A DNA stretch of 64,000 bases. Origin: Lichenostomus cassidix. Lineage: Eukaryota; Chordata; Aves; Passeriformes; Meliphagidae. Under the pieces are notes generated by a model, which did no database searches, was not told where the DNA came from, and saw only the letters and a list, made by a program, of their open reading frames with translations. This document shows, in pieces, positions 43,130-57,577 of this stretch. The translations under genes and the position numbers were made by a program. Position 1 is the first letter of the stretch; each line of letters opens with the position of its first letter. The stretch covers positions 12,711,242-12,775,241 of the forward strand of contig CM039192.1 of the NCBI GenBank assembly GCA_008360975.2, given 5' to 3'.

Positions 43130-43390
43130 GGTGTTTGGTCAAAATGCCAGCACAATTAAAATGGGCACACTGGCTTCCTAGGCCACTGCATTAACCTTTA
43201 AAATCAGATGATCAAATAAAGAGAACCTGGTTAAATTATAGTCTAAGCGGCCTGTTTTTTGCAATTACCAATTTTAATTATGCAGTGTTTCAATTCTGAA
43301 GTTTTGTGCATTGCACAATTGCTGCAAATGTCAGCTTTAATCATATAAATTAGGATTGTAATTTTTTCCATTTTTATGCAGGATTTTTCT
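43130..43390. promoter_or_regulatory. Candidate conserved noncoding element
   Basis: Non-repetitive AT-rich stretch in the last intron with CAATTACC, TTTTAATTATGC, GCACAATTGC and ATAAATTAGG. Of the AT-rich stretches in the window this most resembles vertebrate developmental enhancers, but it has not been aligned. Confidence 0.3.
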
Positions 43391-46300
43391 GCACTCAAAA
43401 TTTTTCTGCTCATAATAATTCATAATTACACAAGTAGTTTTGAATGATGTTGGCTGAATGAAAATTCAGTACTTAGCTGCACAGTTTTGGTCTTTATTTC
43501 AGTAGTGACTCAGAAATGTGTGTTTACTTTATGCCAGGGAATTTACTAATGCAAATACTGGAGCCAAGGAGGACATAAAATGTGTGTATAAATCAGTTAG
43601 AAATGCTTGAGACTTTTGAACCAGTCTGCTTTGGCATCATTATCTCATTAGTTTCTGGTGTGTAAGCTGCCTGCTCTAAATTCCTCAACTGTTGGTTATA
43701 TTTTTGTTGAGTAATGAAGATTTAGTATTATTTTAGTGAACCAGTTGTTCAACTGCTACTTAGGGTTAAATCTGCATAAACCTTTCTGTGTCTTTAACTG
43801 TGCAATTATTCTTATGTGGGCAAATCACTCTCCATCAAGGGGTTCCGCTTGATGAATTTGACTGTTCAGTTCTGAACTTGCTTTCCTACTGGCGTGAAAT
43901 AACTGGTATCAAAATCTGAACCTACGTGCTGTTTTTCTTCTATTTTTAAGTGAAACCACTGAAAAATGCTTTTTAAAAATCGAGCATTCAACTAGAAATT
44001 CAGAGTGGGGTGCTGGTAGAAAATCAGGAAAAAAAAGGAAGGTGAGGAAAATGATAGGCAGCAAAGGGAAAAGGTAACTTTTAGCGATGTCATTGACTGG
44101 CATGAACTAGCCCTGCTGATTTTTGAACATTTATTTTTTACAGGGTAAACACCATGTGTGCCATGTGATGAGAAACTGTAAATGCTGCTGTAAATTTGCT
44201 TGTAGTGGCTGATGCAGATACTGCTTTGGTAGCTTAATGCTTTGGAAGTGATCAAACCCTCTTTGTCCTGCTGGACTAGTAGTTGTATTTTAATATAGGT
44301 TTATGCTTTGAAGTTTACACCATCTGATGGAGCTGTAAAACCAAGGCTTAGGAACACTCTGAACTGAGCTTGCTTTATAAACGATGGAAATTTTGGTGAG
44401 AATCTGGAGCAATGAGTCAGTGAGGTTTCTTTGATGATATTGCCACAAGAAAACAGAATGCAGTTTAACTGCTTACATTATCTCACTGGAAATAAGGAAA
44501 GAAAATATGGTAAGCTTAAGTATGAAACACAAAGGAAAGAGTATGTGTGATAACCCCACACACCCTTAGGGCAGAAGAGGAAAGGCTGGCAGCTCTGTGT
44601 TTTTCACATCCTCACTTTGTACAATTGACAGCTCTGAATTTCATGAAATTCTCCTGGAAAAAGAGTAAATTTATAATAATATATAAAACGCCAAGGCTAT
44701 GGTGTTTCATTCCCTATTGAAAAATGCTCACTGAAACAAATGTAGAGGTGCAGGGTTGGGGTGTCATTATGTGTAGGGCATCCCTTTCAAACAGATCCCC
44801 ATCTCCAGGAGTTGTGCTGTGAGCTGCTGGTCCAGCTCCTCAGAGGCAGCCAGAGCCATGGGCACTCGGATGTGGGAGATGAGCTTGCTCTTTGACAACT
44901 GAAATTTTGATCCTTGCTATTTAAAACGTAGCAGGGAACCCTGCCAACCCCGAAGATGGGTCGGAAATGATGACACATAATGGGTGCTGAGAGTTATATT
45001 TGTGGTGTGATTCACAGCAAGGAGAGATCCCTCCTCAGTTGCTTGCACTGAGAATTGTATTAAGCAAATTGTGACTGAGGAGTCGTTTTCAGAGAAAACA
45101 ACTTGAGGAGGATTTTTGTGAGTACTTTTTTGCCACACTGCTTTTCCAAGGAGCCATCACAGAACCGGTGAAGTATTTGTATTTAAAGGATTAATTCCTG
45201 CTGTTTGCTTGTGTACTGTTAATCATACTGTTTCCTGCTAAATGATTACAATTGATGAAAACTAAGGCAAGGGATATAATAAACAATGTGCAAATAATCC
45301 AGGTACCAAGGGAGCAGGGTACCTGCCAGGTCTTTCCTAGCACAGGTGTTCAGGTGTTTTATTGCCTGCTATGAATAAAGGGCTTTCTCCTCTGCTCAGA
45401 TTTGGAGATATGTCAAACCACTAAATTAAGAGAGCTTCACTGGAGGAATGTGCTTTCATTTTAAATGCCCAGTTTTTTAAATGTATACGTATCAAAAGGA
45501 GAGTGGCTACTATGACTCATTGGCTAACACTGTGGTCTGTCTCCCCTCTCATTTTATTTCATGTAAAAAGCTAGCAATTTTCATATATCCATAAACAGGC
45601 ATGAGCTGCTGCACAGAAATTGCACTCATTATATTAATAATGATTTACCATGAACGTCCTCCAGGGGCTTGATTTGGTCCACATCAAAGTCCTTGGGATT
45701 CTTTCTGCTGATTACAGCAGATCAAGCCCTAAGCAGGTTTTCTCTTTTTAAGTCTGCTTTTAATGTCAGCTTGATGTTTGATGTGCCTCCTGTAGAGGAC
45801 TGTGACCTGCCCAGGCAAAGGGGCACCACAGCCAGCTGCCCCATGGTCTGATGTGGCCCAGTGGGGGACACAAAAAAGCTGCTCTGTACCTGTGCTGGCC
45901 TCACTGGGAAGGGAGCAATGGGGAGCAACATCACCAGCTGCTCATGCCAGTGGTCCTTGGGGCCATCTGGGCACAACAGTGTCCCCTGAAGCACGGAGGG
46001 GAACGAGAGCCCCTTGGCTTGGCTGTGAGCCACCTGCCTGCAGGCGAGTCTACAGGGCTGCATCCAAGGCCTCACTTCACCACCAATGGAGCACTGAAGA
46101 AAGATTTAAGCAATTTAAGGTCTGTGCCCAGCTATGTCTCCAGCTCCTATTTAAAAAATGGGCTTTGCCTACTTTTGGGGGTTATAAGAAAGCTCACCTA
46201 TATAGAAGTACAATTTTTCTTCCAACCAGCCCTGTGTGCTTAAAACAGTGCAGAATCTCAGTGCTTCTGGGCTCCAGTGTCCATTCAGGCAGTGGGAGAA

Positions 46301-49300
46301 AGGCAATTCTGTGGTATCTTGATGAAATTGCAGAAAATATTCTTCCCTGTGTGGATGGCAGGACAAATGGGACCTGAAATCTGGCTGAGGGCAATGCTTT
46401 CCCTTGATGTAGCTTTTGCTGTATTTCAGGACTTACATGTTTATATTCACATTTTGCTTGTTGATAGGCTCTTAAGAGCCTGTTATCTATTTTTCCTTCT
46501 TTTTTACTTTTTTATTCCTTTAATGTTTTATTTTTAAAATTTTTAAAATGTTAGTCCTTCTTTAAAATCCTGGAAATGACCTAGTCAGTTAGATTTGGCT
46601 AGCGTTTCTTAAAAAAATGTTGCTATGGTGCTTGGAGTATTGTTAAATTTTAATTATTAGTAGTTACAAAGCTAATAAATTACAAGACTACCAAAATCTA
46701 TTCCAGCCATATTGCTGGGTTTCATTCAGACGCAGTCAGATAATTATTACTAACAATAATTAAAAATTAAAAGTGCTGTAGGCACATACCCATCTTGTTG
46801 AATCTGCCTGCCTGAACGTTCTTTATGGACTGCAAAACCACAAGTTTTATCTCTGATCTGTTTTCACAGTAGGGAAGAGTTTTTACCTATTAAGTCTCTG
46901 GTTTTCAATATGTGCATTTAAATTCAGAGGAGGAGGAGGAATATGTGGCTGTTTGAAAATTTAGGGTTAGGAGCAGGCTCTCCTAAGGATCAAAGCTAAG
47001 AAGCACCACTGTAGGCTGCGTGGGGCTGTTGATGGGTCTGCAACAGCTGCAATTTGGGTTCCATGCAGCGGATGCTGGAGGTGTCCTGGGCTTGACATCC
47101 ACAGAGGGTAATGTAAGAGCAAGGGCTGTTCGTGCTCATGCACCTCTGTGTGGTTTATCAGCCAGCACCTTCTTGCCCTGCACACAGGCAGGGAGCATTT
47201 GCTGAGGTTGGAACAGCAGCCAAATCCAGACTGCATTGCCTCTTTGCATGGCCACCTCTGCTGCAACCAAGGATGGTGCACAAATCTTGAATTGCCCTGT
47301 GTGTGCTGTAGTGCCAGGGTGTGGCATTTTTTGCGTTTGGAAAGATGACTCTGATCAATATATTGCTGCATCTTTATCCTGTCTGAAGTCTCTTCAGTGA
47401 GATGCAGAAAGATGTCTCACCTGAGATGAAGACATGTCAGGCACTGGAGCAGCATGGCTTGTAACAAAAACCCCTCTTTCATTTCTTACAACGTTAAGGC
47501 CATTCTGTGGCTGGCCCTGGCTAACAAAGTGCACACAACTTCACATTAACATGTGCAGAAAACCCAGCAGCCGTGCAGAGTGCAGGAAAAAAAGAAGGGA
47601 GCCAGGTGAAAGGCATCGTTTTAGTCATTAATGCACTTAAGCGCACCCAAGTGTCAACATGTGTGATCAAGTGTAAGGAGGCATGTCGTTCCAATGTGGC
47701 AGTGCTGGCACACAGACGGGGCTTCCTCCAGCAGAGATGGCACTTGGATCCGGTGCTCAGGCTGCCCAGCTAAACCCGTCGTTGCCTGTCATCTATGCCC
47801 TAGGGCAAGGGGCCAACCAACTTTTGCGCAGGCACCATGCCATCCCAACAGATGGGCAGGAGTGTAAGCCGCCAAGAGACAATGTATATGCATCAATTGT
47901 GTTTATTGAAAGCACAGTTCCTGGCTGGAAATGTTCAAATGTCTATTTGTTTTGAGATAAGATGCCTTTAGTTAATGGGTATGGAAATGCAGCTTAGCTT
48001 TGAATTAATTACTTTGTATACCTTACAAAATATAATGCAGACGTGAAAGTGTAAGGTGTGCTGATTGTGGGGAGCTCTGTTAAAGGTCTGTCACGACACA
48101 GAGTCCCTCCTAAAATTGACTCAAAATGCCAAGGTGTTACTTGTCTCTAAGTACCAGAGACCAAATTTTGTAGGTGCTGCGCATAACTGTACAAATCTCT
48201 GGTTCAATGCATAGTCATATACAAGGAGCCAGCCTTTTACACAGGCAGGTTTTCCTTTGCACACAGATGTCTAAGCTCACCTCCCCTCTTAGTGGTGGAA
48301 AACACTTCTTTGGGGCAATGAGGGTGATACATTAATCCAGACCAAAGCTAGACCAGTTTACACATCTCACTGAAGAGATTTGTTTTCCATGTGAAAAAAA
48401 GAGAGGAAAATCATATAATATGCTTTTATATTTGACAGCATTGTTGCCCACCAAAAAGGGTAAATTATGGAAGCATCCAGAGAGGAATCTGTGTGCATTA
48501 AAGGGTGTTCCCTTCCCCTACTTGTTAGCTTTATTCAATTAAGACTTGTTAGTGTTCTTGAAAGATGTGCTTTGAAGACCCTTCTGAATATACAATTTGA
48601 TATTCATAAGGATCCAGGCATACAATATGTAAATAAATAAAGTGGGAATGTTGTACTTTCAGATACATTAATGCATTCCCATCCTCTTGGAAGCAGAGCA
48701 CACGGGCTGTGTTGAACATCCATCCTGACCAAAAGGAGGAAGCACAGGAGAAGAAATGAGAAATGGATTTTCTTTCAGAAAGACCAGATTGCACTCTCTG
48801 GTCTGGCAATAACAATTACTAATGACATTTAGAGAGAAATTAAGGATGAGAAATGCAAGTTGGCATTTCAGCAGTGCCAGTCAGTAACATTGCATCAGAG
48901 CTCACAGGAGAGATGAGAAAAAGTTTAGGGATGGAAAATTAATTTTGTTATGTCAACAATTAACAAATACCTTTTCTTCGTTCTTTACCACACTGTCACA
49001 AATTACCACTGTGATAGTATTTAGCAGCTCCTCAGGTAAATGAAAATTTCAGCACCTTGAAACCCTTATTTCTGGAGTCAAAAGCACACATTTATGTTTT
49101 GCTGTGTTTTGTTGAGCAATGAATGATAGAAAGAGGTTCAGACTGACCAGGGAGGGAGAGCATGAGCTCTTGGATGTGTGTAGCAAGAAAATTTGTGGAT
49201 TCTCACCACGGATCTCTGTGGTTCTTATTACCATGACTGAATTAAGTTTACCAGCACTTTTTCTGAGGTTGTTTTTTCCTGTTTTACAAATTTGGAAAGG

Positions 49301-52300
49301 CAAGGTTGAACAACACACCTGGTTCCGTACAAGAGGATTTTGGAGGAGCAAGATGTAAAGCCCTGGAAACCTCAGACCTTTTATGCCCAAGTCCTTCCCA
49401 TGTTCTCAAGATGACCCTGGTCCCTGTCCCCATAGGAGGATAGTAGGAAGCCCTGTTTCCTGCTGCTCTGTGTGGAGGCTCAGAGCACAGGGGCCATAAG
49501 CTGTGGGGCTGTGAGCCTGGCCATGGCACAGCTGGCTGTGCAGGAACAGTGTCCTCAGGGACAGCACAACTGGCTACCGCTGCTTGGCCCTGCCGGGCTG
49601 GGTAGCACATGCCTTTGTAAGCAGGGCAGAGTCCTTAAAATAGAAACAGAACACTTGTGTAATATGTAGACAAATATTTTTTTTTTGTTTGTTTTCTCTC
49701 TGTAATGTCCTGTCAGATATTTTCTTTGCTAGTGAGAGGAGATCTCTAATCCAGCCCCTTTGATTTTCTTCTGCTGTAGTAGCTGCCAGGGAGCAGAGTT
49801 TGGGGTCTGAGCACAGATTAGCTCTGTTGCCTCCTGTAAGTGTCGCTAGCATCCAGAGGAACTGACTGTTTTTCAAAGGAAGAGGGATGCTGCACTGGAA
49901 AGGGCAGAGCATAAGTGTTATTTAAAGAAAACAGTGGAGCTTGATCAGCCTCAGTTTTAAAGAGCTCATCGAGGGTGCTGTACAGCAGCCTTTTAAAAGT
50001 TCATTCTCTTCGTTTGCTTGGAAAGACCAAAATGGGGATGCTTGTCCAGACATAACAGTATATGCCTGAGTGTTTTCACAAGAAATGTCTAGATCATTAA
50101 ATATAATAGGTCTCAGCTGCAGTTTTGATCACTGAAGCATGCACACAATTCATCACAGCAAATTAGGTACGTCTTTGTAACTTATCTTTCTGCAATTTGC
50201 TGGCACTTTTAGAGAGCTGAAACTTATATTGGATGTGCTGCAGAAGCCATTTCAGATAAAATATTCTGTGTTTATTGTCAGAGAACAAGGATTCCCTAAT
50301 AACAAAAACATGGAGCAGTGTATGTTTCTGCTCCTGCATCTTGCAGAACCAGCAGTAGTAACAGCAGAGATCCCCAGCCACATTCATTATTTATATATTT
50401 CTGTGAATTTCTTGTCTGCAGTAAAAGAGATATAAGCTTCAACATCAGTCTGTGCCAAATTCTATCCTACAGCCCATTCAGAAACCTGAGGCAGCCGTGG
50501 TTCTCAATCATTACACAGCCCATTTATCTGATTGGAGTTTTGTCCTCTCTGCCTTGCTGAAATGTTGCATGTTCTTTAAAAGCTGAGTTTGACCTTTGGA
50601 AAGAAAAGGCATTTGCTATTTTAATTTTAGGGTTTTTTTAGAGAGAACCTGAACCTACTTAAATGGAAATTGGCATTCAAAAGCAGCAGAGTTATTGAAA
50701 AGCATTTACTTTATTACTAGAAGAGAACAGACGCTAGTGGACTCGAAAATTACATTTCAGTGGATTCATCAGTTTCAGTCACTAGTTAGTCTGTGAACAG
50801 ATGGATATATTTGTAGCAGTTAACATGAATTTATACCCTAGAATTTTACATTTTCCTTAAGAGAGCTGCTATCTTAATTGCTGACTTGAAGGGTTTGGAG
50901 ATAAATTTTATTTTCCTGAAAAAAAGATATGTTGGTTTCTAATTGTAGAGATTTCCTACATCATAGAAAGTGCCTCAGCTTTCAGAAATGTGAATGATAT
51001 GTAGCTTGTATGTAAGGAAAATGTTGTAAAAGAATCCCCAGTACAGCTGCTGCAGAAAAAAAATAAACATCTCGCCCTAAAACCTAGATAAACCCCTGTG
51101 GAATGAGAAAATAATTTTCAATAACCAGATATTTTTAACTCTGTGTATGAAGGTAGTAATCACAGTCACCTGTATTTGCATCTAGGGTCTGCCACAGTCT
51201 AATTGCTTGTCTTTTTCCACCCCTGCTGCCCCCAAATTTTAAGGCTACTGGTTAACTGAGCAATGCATTAAGCACTCCATCTCCAAAAGAGAAAGAAATA
51301 CTGCCCTAGCCTCTACCATGTGGCATCTTTAGGTTTCAGGGATTTCGTTTAAATCTGAAATTTATGTCCAGGAGAAATAAATTATTAGATTGTAAAAGCA
51401 GCTGGGGAGGGAGTAAATATAGTCTCTTTTGTCCTCTATATCATTTCCCCAGGAAGATAATAAATGTGTGGCAAGCGTCTTGTGTTTCCTCGGTCATACA
51501 AATGTTGTGTGTGTGCTGTATTTCAGATGTGAAGCCTAGACTCCAGACAGGAAATCCTGGAGTGATACTGTACTGCTGTTGCCTACTGCTGTGGTGCTGG
51601 TGGAGCCCCCATCACTTTTACTGCTAGAAGGAATTTGGAAAAAAATTTCATTAAGAAATTTAAAAGACCCTGATTTCCTGAGTAAGAGATTTAGGGTGTA
51701 ATCCTAGGGTTTATCTCCTCCAGTGAAAGGCAGTGGTTCCCGGAGCAGTGGCTCCAGCCCTGGCTGCTGGAGAGAGCTGAGGACAGGGGTCCTGACCTGT
51801 GACCCCATCCCAAGGGCCAGTTTTCCCAGGGGGATTTTAAAGACTGTGAGAAAGACCTCTGCTAATTCCTCACTGCCTTACCTGTTCTCATTCCCCTGTG
51901 AGGTCAGATACATGGAGCAAGCGTGATGAGTGACCAGGAAAAAAATGGGGTCTGAGAACAGCAAAAGCATAAACAGTTGTTTGAAAGTCAGTGGTCTACT
52001 TGCTTTTCTGCACCTGGCTGTGTGCATAGGGCTGTCACTGCCTGCACCTCCATGCTCTTGTCAGTATTTCAGTCCAGCCTACTCTCAGGGATCTGAAAAC
52101 AAGCCTGGAACAACCTAGCTGTTAACTCCTTCTGTTGTTCCTTCCAGAGAAGTATATTCAATCATATGCTATTGTTTGCCTAATTACACCCTGCTTTAAC
52201 ATCATATTTTGAGAGTGGTTTCATACTTTCCTTTGACCAGAGGAGGAAGGAAAAACAATTTAGGATACAGCTTCTTTTCAGGCTGTGCCTGTTAGGTTTG

Positions 52301-55300
52301 TGTAAAATGAGAAGAGGATGAGAGTGTTTGGTGCAGATGTGCAATGATCCGACCTGGGCTGTAATCGCCAGTGGAGGGATTGTTAATGTTCTTTTTTTCT
52401 TCATGTTTCATGTGAATGGAATAACTTACAAGATACTAAACTATCTATCCTTAATGAGGTAATAGGGCTTTGTTGGAAAAATCTAGATGATAAAGTGAGA
52501 TGGTTCATACTGATGGGATCAGTGTAGAGACAGCTCTTGGCTCTCTGCAAGGTCAGCTTGGGTTCAGCGAGGCTCTGTCACCCCAACTCTGCGTGAGCCA
52601 GACCAGATTTGGCAGCAGCAGTCCTGAGCTTATCACTCAGCTGTGTTTGAGCTCATGCACTGCAGAATGTCTTGTGTGTCTTCTCTGCCACATCCTGGGC
52701 AAGCAGGATGGACACCCAGAGGTCACCTCTGTGCAGGGCCTGTGCACAGAGCCTCATTGCTTTGGCTTTGCACCGAGCAGGAGCGGCCAACGTAGCACCC
52801 ACACTGTGCCAGCCCTGGGAGAGAGCTCCTGCCTGACCACCCAGCCTCCTCATTTGTTTCTGCTGCACAGTTAAACCTGAATAAATTGCCGTGGGCATTG
52901 AGGTTTGGCTGTGTATGGCATATCTGTCATCGGTGCATTACATTATTGTGTCTCCAAAAGGAGCAGTGAGGTTGTTTAGAACATATTTACTTCTGAAAAA
53001 TGTGTCCTCCTTTGGGGCTGGCACATGCTCTTAGTCTTTGCATGAAATCATGATTGTTTAAAACGTGGCATCTTGCTGTTTAAAAGGCAGATTTTCCTGA
53101 GACCGGTGACACTGTTGTAATGGAGTAGCAATGGCTGGAAAATCCCTTTTAATCCAGTTGTGTCGCACACATACCACAGCAGTGATGCCTTGCTGTTTTG
53201 TCTTGTGATCTCTTGGAGGAAATGGCTCATGTTGGTGATATTTTGGCCCCTCTTTTACTTACAAGAATGAAATCTGCATGGCTCTTTCACACTCCTAGCT
53301 CCTCCAGGGTTAATTCCTTGAGGCAGTGGGCAGTGGGCTGAGCACAATCCCATCTGCAGATTTCTGCTCTGCTGGTGGCATCTACACTAATGGGGTAGCA
53401 TGTAAAGCACTTCTGTAACTATGGCCTTGCTATTTTATAGCAGAGCCACTTGCATTGGAGGATTTTTATTCCTCTTTTGAAATTAGAAACCAGCAATAAC
53501 AAGCATTATGTCCAAGGCAACAGGTCACCGACCAGCCGTTTTGTCAGCCCATGGGTGCCACGTGACAGGAATATTTATCTGCCTCTAAGAGAAGTGTATC
53601 TGTAACACAAGGCAATACAATTTGCCAGATCAGTATTACCTTAGATGGAATTTCACTTTAGTTGCTGCTTCCTAAAGGAATTACTGGTGGAAGGGCTGTG
53701 GTCCTGCTGCGAGCAGGCGCTGCTTGTGTCAAGTCTGGCTGTCCATACTTGCTTATTTGGCCCAAGAAACTTGGCTCAGCTGCAGCTCCCATCATTCAGT
53801 GGAGGATGTTGCCTAAGTTATGAATGTGAGACCTGCCCCTGTTAATGTTTGCATTAAAATTCACAGTTAAGACTGAAACTGTTTTATACCTGGTCCTTAA
53901 CACCAGGAATACCTAGTCGGTGCAGGGAAAAAAGCTACAAAAAGTAATCAGATGGTGTTCAGTGACCCTTGCCATACCAGCGAACAGCAGAGCAAGTTTT
54001 AGGTTCAACTCTCAATTTCCTGGCTATTGTTGAGTTATATTCCCATGGAAACAGTCACTCAGTGAAGCTTTGCCCTATACATTTTAACTTCTAAATGTGC
54101 TATGTAAAGTGTTTCCCTTTTGCTCTAGGTATTTCTTTGAAAAGACATCATCCTGGTCCTATAATAAAGACCCAGTCCGGAAATAATTTGTTGTTTAGAG
54201 GAGTCGCAAAGTGTTCCATAATGATGACTCTAGCCCTCACAGAAATGAACAATTAATGGGCTTCTGCAACATGATTTACCTTAGACCAAGGAGGGATTAA
54301 TGGAGAGGATTTGGATTGGTTTTTAGAAGAAGACAACAATTCATGCTGTAGAGAGGAATACCTAAGAAGGATTCCTGTAAAACGGTTTACCTCTTGAAAA
54401 TTATTTCAAAACATTGTGTCCCTGAGTAGGACCTTTAAGTAGATAAAAACAGGTCAGCACTGGGGCATGCATTGGGGTTTTTGGTGTAGCACAGGCAAAG
54501 GAGTGTCTCTGTGGGCAGGAGGTGCTTTCTCTGATTACTGTGGCTTAGGTTTGAAATTGGACTAGAAGTGGGTATTTGCATTCTCGAGGACAGCTTTGGA
54601 GGGTCACTTCAAAGCTGGGCACAGGGCATTTGTGCTGCTGCATGCCGGGTTTGTGACACATCATGGAGGTGCAGGGTGGCTGCGACCCTGAGTATGTGTG
54701 GGACCAACTTCCCAGAAAAACATGGACTGACCAAGCCTAGGATATACAGCACCAAAAGCGGCAGAGCAGTGTGCTGGGATCTGCAAACTATGTTCTGCTC
54801 TTGGGATCAGAAATGGCTCTGGAATCTAGTCAGGGAGTAACAGTGGGCCTGAAGAAGTAGTGAAGGAATTCTAAAAATATGGTTTCATGCACTTCTGACA
54901 ACAGTGATTAAATTTGTCCCTCTCACTTTATATTTAGGATGTGTAAGTAAGGTTCTTCCTTCGGCTTATTTTTGATCTTGTGCATGGCATACTGGAGACT
55001 ACAAGTTACAAGGATGCTGATAAATTTGCATTTCTGAGTGAAATCCTCAGGAGCGTGCAGTCCCTCAGGACAGGTATTATTAGCTCCCTGGTTTCATTGG
55101 GTGCCTCAGTGAATCACGGTGTGTTTACAGCTAGTTTCTCTAACAGAAGACTCTGGTTATCTCTTAATAATGTATTCCTCTGTGTTTTTTATTTCCAAAG
55201 TGCTGTGGTAAGGAGATTTTCCCAAAGGCTTCAGTTTGCTTTTGTGCTTCAGCATTTTACCCAGTGTTTTTGGAAGAAGTGTATAGACTTTCCAGTGAGG

Positions 55301-55629
55301 CATTAAATAGAATACAAGAGGCTATGCCAGGCTTTGGCAGCGTTTGGAGTTCACTTGTAATACGCTCAACTTGGTTTATTCTGAGTTTTATGGAAGAATA
55401 GAAATGGCAAGTCTAGAAGACGGATGATACAAAATTATTAGTCTCAAGTGGAAAGGGGAAAGCATGTTAGGTGAGTTGTCAAAGTCTGATTAGGACTAAA
55501 CAACCTGAATTAAAAGAGAAATTAAATTCATAAATCACCTAATAATCCTTAGCTGGTGTGAGAAGAAGCTGGCGCTGGGAAAAATAACTCCAAGAAAGGT
55601 ATTTGTATAGGAAGGTAATTTTTCAAACC

Positions 55630-56040
55630 CGAATAACACAGAAACGCCTATCAAAATCAGAGAATCGATGGAACGGGCAGAAGCGGTGTGACACGGAGCT
55701 CAGCTGAGGCGGTGCGGGGCTGGGCGCTGCAGGAGCAGCCCCGGTGCAGAACAAAGGGCGCCGGGCGGGGATGGCGGAGCTCTGCCGGGCTCTGCGGGGC
55801 TCTGCCGGGCTCTGCTCACCCACACCCCGCAGCTGCGTTTTAGGGGGGGACGTGCCGGCCACGGAAAAAGAGTTAGTAAGAAAAAGCAGTCAGCATTTAG
55901 TCAGTCACGTGTGGAACGGTTTCCCCTCCCCGAAAATGTTCTGAGTTCTGACCCTTCCCTTTGACCCCAGATGAAGTGCCAGGTCCTGGTCACCGGAGGA
56001 GCCGCGCAGGTTTCGGGGGGTGGCTGAGGGGATCCTCCGG
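55630..56040. promoter_or_regulatory. GC-rich, CpG-dense island in last intron
   Basis: About 21 CpGs by hand count occur between 55630 and 55862, with a few more up to 56040. It includes four 10-bp direct repeats of TCTGCCGGGC type at 55781-55815. The flanks are AT-rich. It could be an unannotated promoter or a GC-rich insertion; nothing in it identifies a gene. Confidence 0.45.
55781..55815. repeat. Short direct repeat, about 3.5 x 10 bp
   Basis: TCTGCCGGGC, TCTGCGGGGC, TCTGCCGGGC and TCTGC follow one another without gaps inside the GC-rich island. Confidence 0.85.
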
Positions 56041-57067
56041 ATGAGCAGGCACTGAGGGAGCCTGCTCATCCTCCCCAGTGGGTACAGAGACACGGGGGGT
56101 GCCAGGGGCAGCTCGGTCCTGGCACAGATGAGTGTTTCTGTGTCCCAGTACCACTGAAAGGTGCATTTACCCCTGGAGTAATCACGTGCAAGCATCAAGT
56201 AACTCAGAAGCAGCTATTTCCATTGGAAACAGGCAACGTCGCTTTTCAGCCAACACCAAACCTCCAGGCATATTTTCTTAGACACTGAAAATGATTTCTA
56301 TTTTTTTTCCTGGTTCAATAACTTGTAAAGGACAGCTTTCTACCTGCATTTGCTGAAGTGCCATCTCAAAGTGTGCTGACACAGGGACTGACTGACGTAC
56401 GGCAAGTTATCAGATGCTCAGAGATGAAGGAAGCAGTAACACAGGCAGCCGTTTCCTCTCACAAAGGATGTGCCACCTTTCGTTTGCCTCTACCTCCATT
56501 TCAAGGGACTCTTCAAATAGAGAAGGGACATGTGAACCTGTCTTGCTTGACAATTTTTTTTTTTTATTGCATACCATGATAACTTGGAGTTCACTTGTTA
56601 CAAGCATTTTATGTAGTGGGTGAAATACCAAGGGAAAGGAAAGGAGTAATACTGTGCTGCCTGAAAAACTATGATCTAAACATATAAATGTCACTGGGTA
56701 AGAGTTACCTGAAACAACTGGAAGGGCAATTAACACCTGGTTTTATGGGAAACATTGGTTACCACTATCAGTTTTAATGAAGTGTATTAACTAAATTGTG
56801 TTCTGAGTATTCATTCAGCCCTGTTTATGGCACACTCTTGAGTACATTTACTGTTTGTCAGAAGTGCAAACTAGTGAACATATGAGGCTTTAAGACAGGC
56901 CATCTGTTAGTCTTAGACCCTTGGATAATTGTCAAACAGTTCTAAAAATAAGCACATACAAACTGCAAGGGGGTGCAAAGGTGATTTTTCTTTAGAGTCT
57001 CATAGCAAAGGGAAAGTAGCAACCAGAAATTAAAATTAAAAATAAATAGTTTTTTCCTGTAAAGCAA

Positions 57068-57122
57068 GCTTGCTCTTCTTTCTCTCCTTTTCTCTTTCCT
57101 TTCCTTTCCCACCCTCCTCCTT
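57068..57122. repeat. Pyrimidine-rich tract
   Basis: Nearly uninterrupted C/T in CTTTCC units, followed by a T14 run at 57132-57145. Confidence 0.7.
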
Positions 57123-57563
57123 CAGTGTGCCTTTTTTTTTTTTTTATTTTAGTTTTTTTCCACTTGCTCTTCTGGGTCATGGCATCCCTAGAATGCCTCT
57201 CCAGTTTAGGATTAGAACAGCACCAATTTAAGGCTCACAGCTTTCTGTAGAGAGCATAATCTCCAATGGCTAAAACAAGGGTCGTCTTGTGTCCTCTGCC
57301 TAAAGTAATCCCTTTATAAAGTCAAGGCATAAAGATTTTCATCTTTATGGATTGCTGTTAGAGGGAAGAAGTACCTGTGCCCATACATGTGTGTGCTTAT
57401 GGATATGTAATGAGTAATAACAGCTGAGAGATTTATTTTTGGACCAGTTTGAATTGAAAAGATGCAAAACATTGAAAAAAGATTGCTGCAGATGGTATTT
57501 CGTAAATATTTAGACACTCTAACTTCTGTTTGTAGCAATTTGGAGGTTTTGTTTTGTCTTTTT

Positions 57564-57577
57564 TATATATATATATT
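57564..57577. repeat. TA microsatellite
   Basis: About seven TA units following a T-rich stretch. Confidence 0.8.

Noticed and set aside
45802..46377. 191-codon sense frame
   Set aside because: No recognisable domain, and it lacks plausible exon boundaries within the ZNF521 frame.
49049..49060. TTCAGCACC resembling the left half of an RE1/NRSF site
   Set aside because: The right half GGACAG is absent at any usual spacing.
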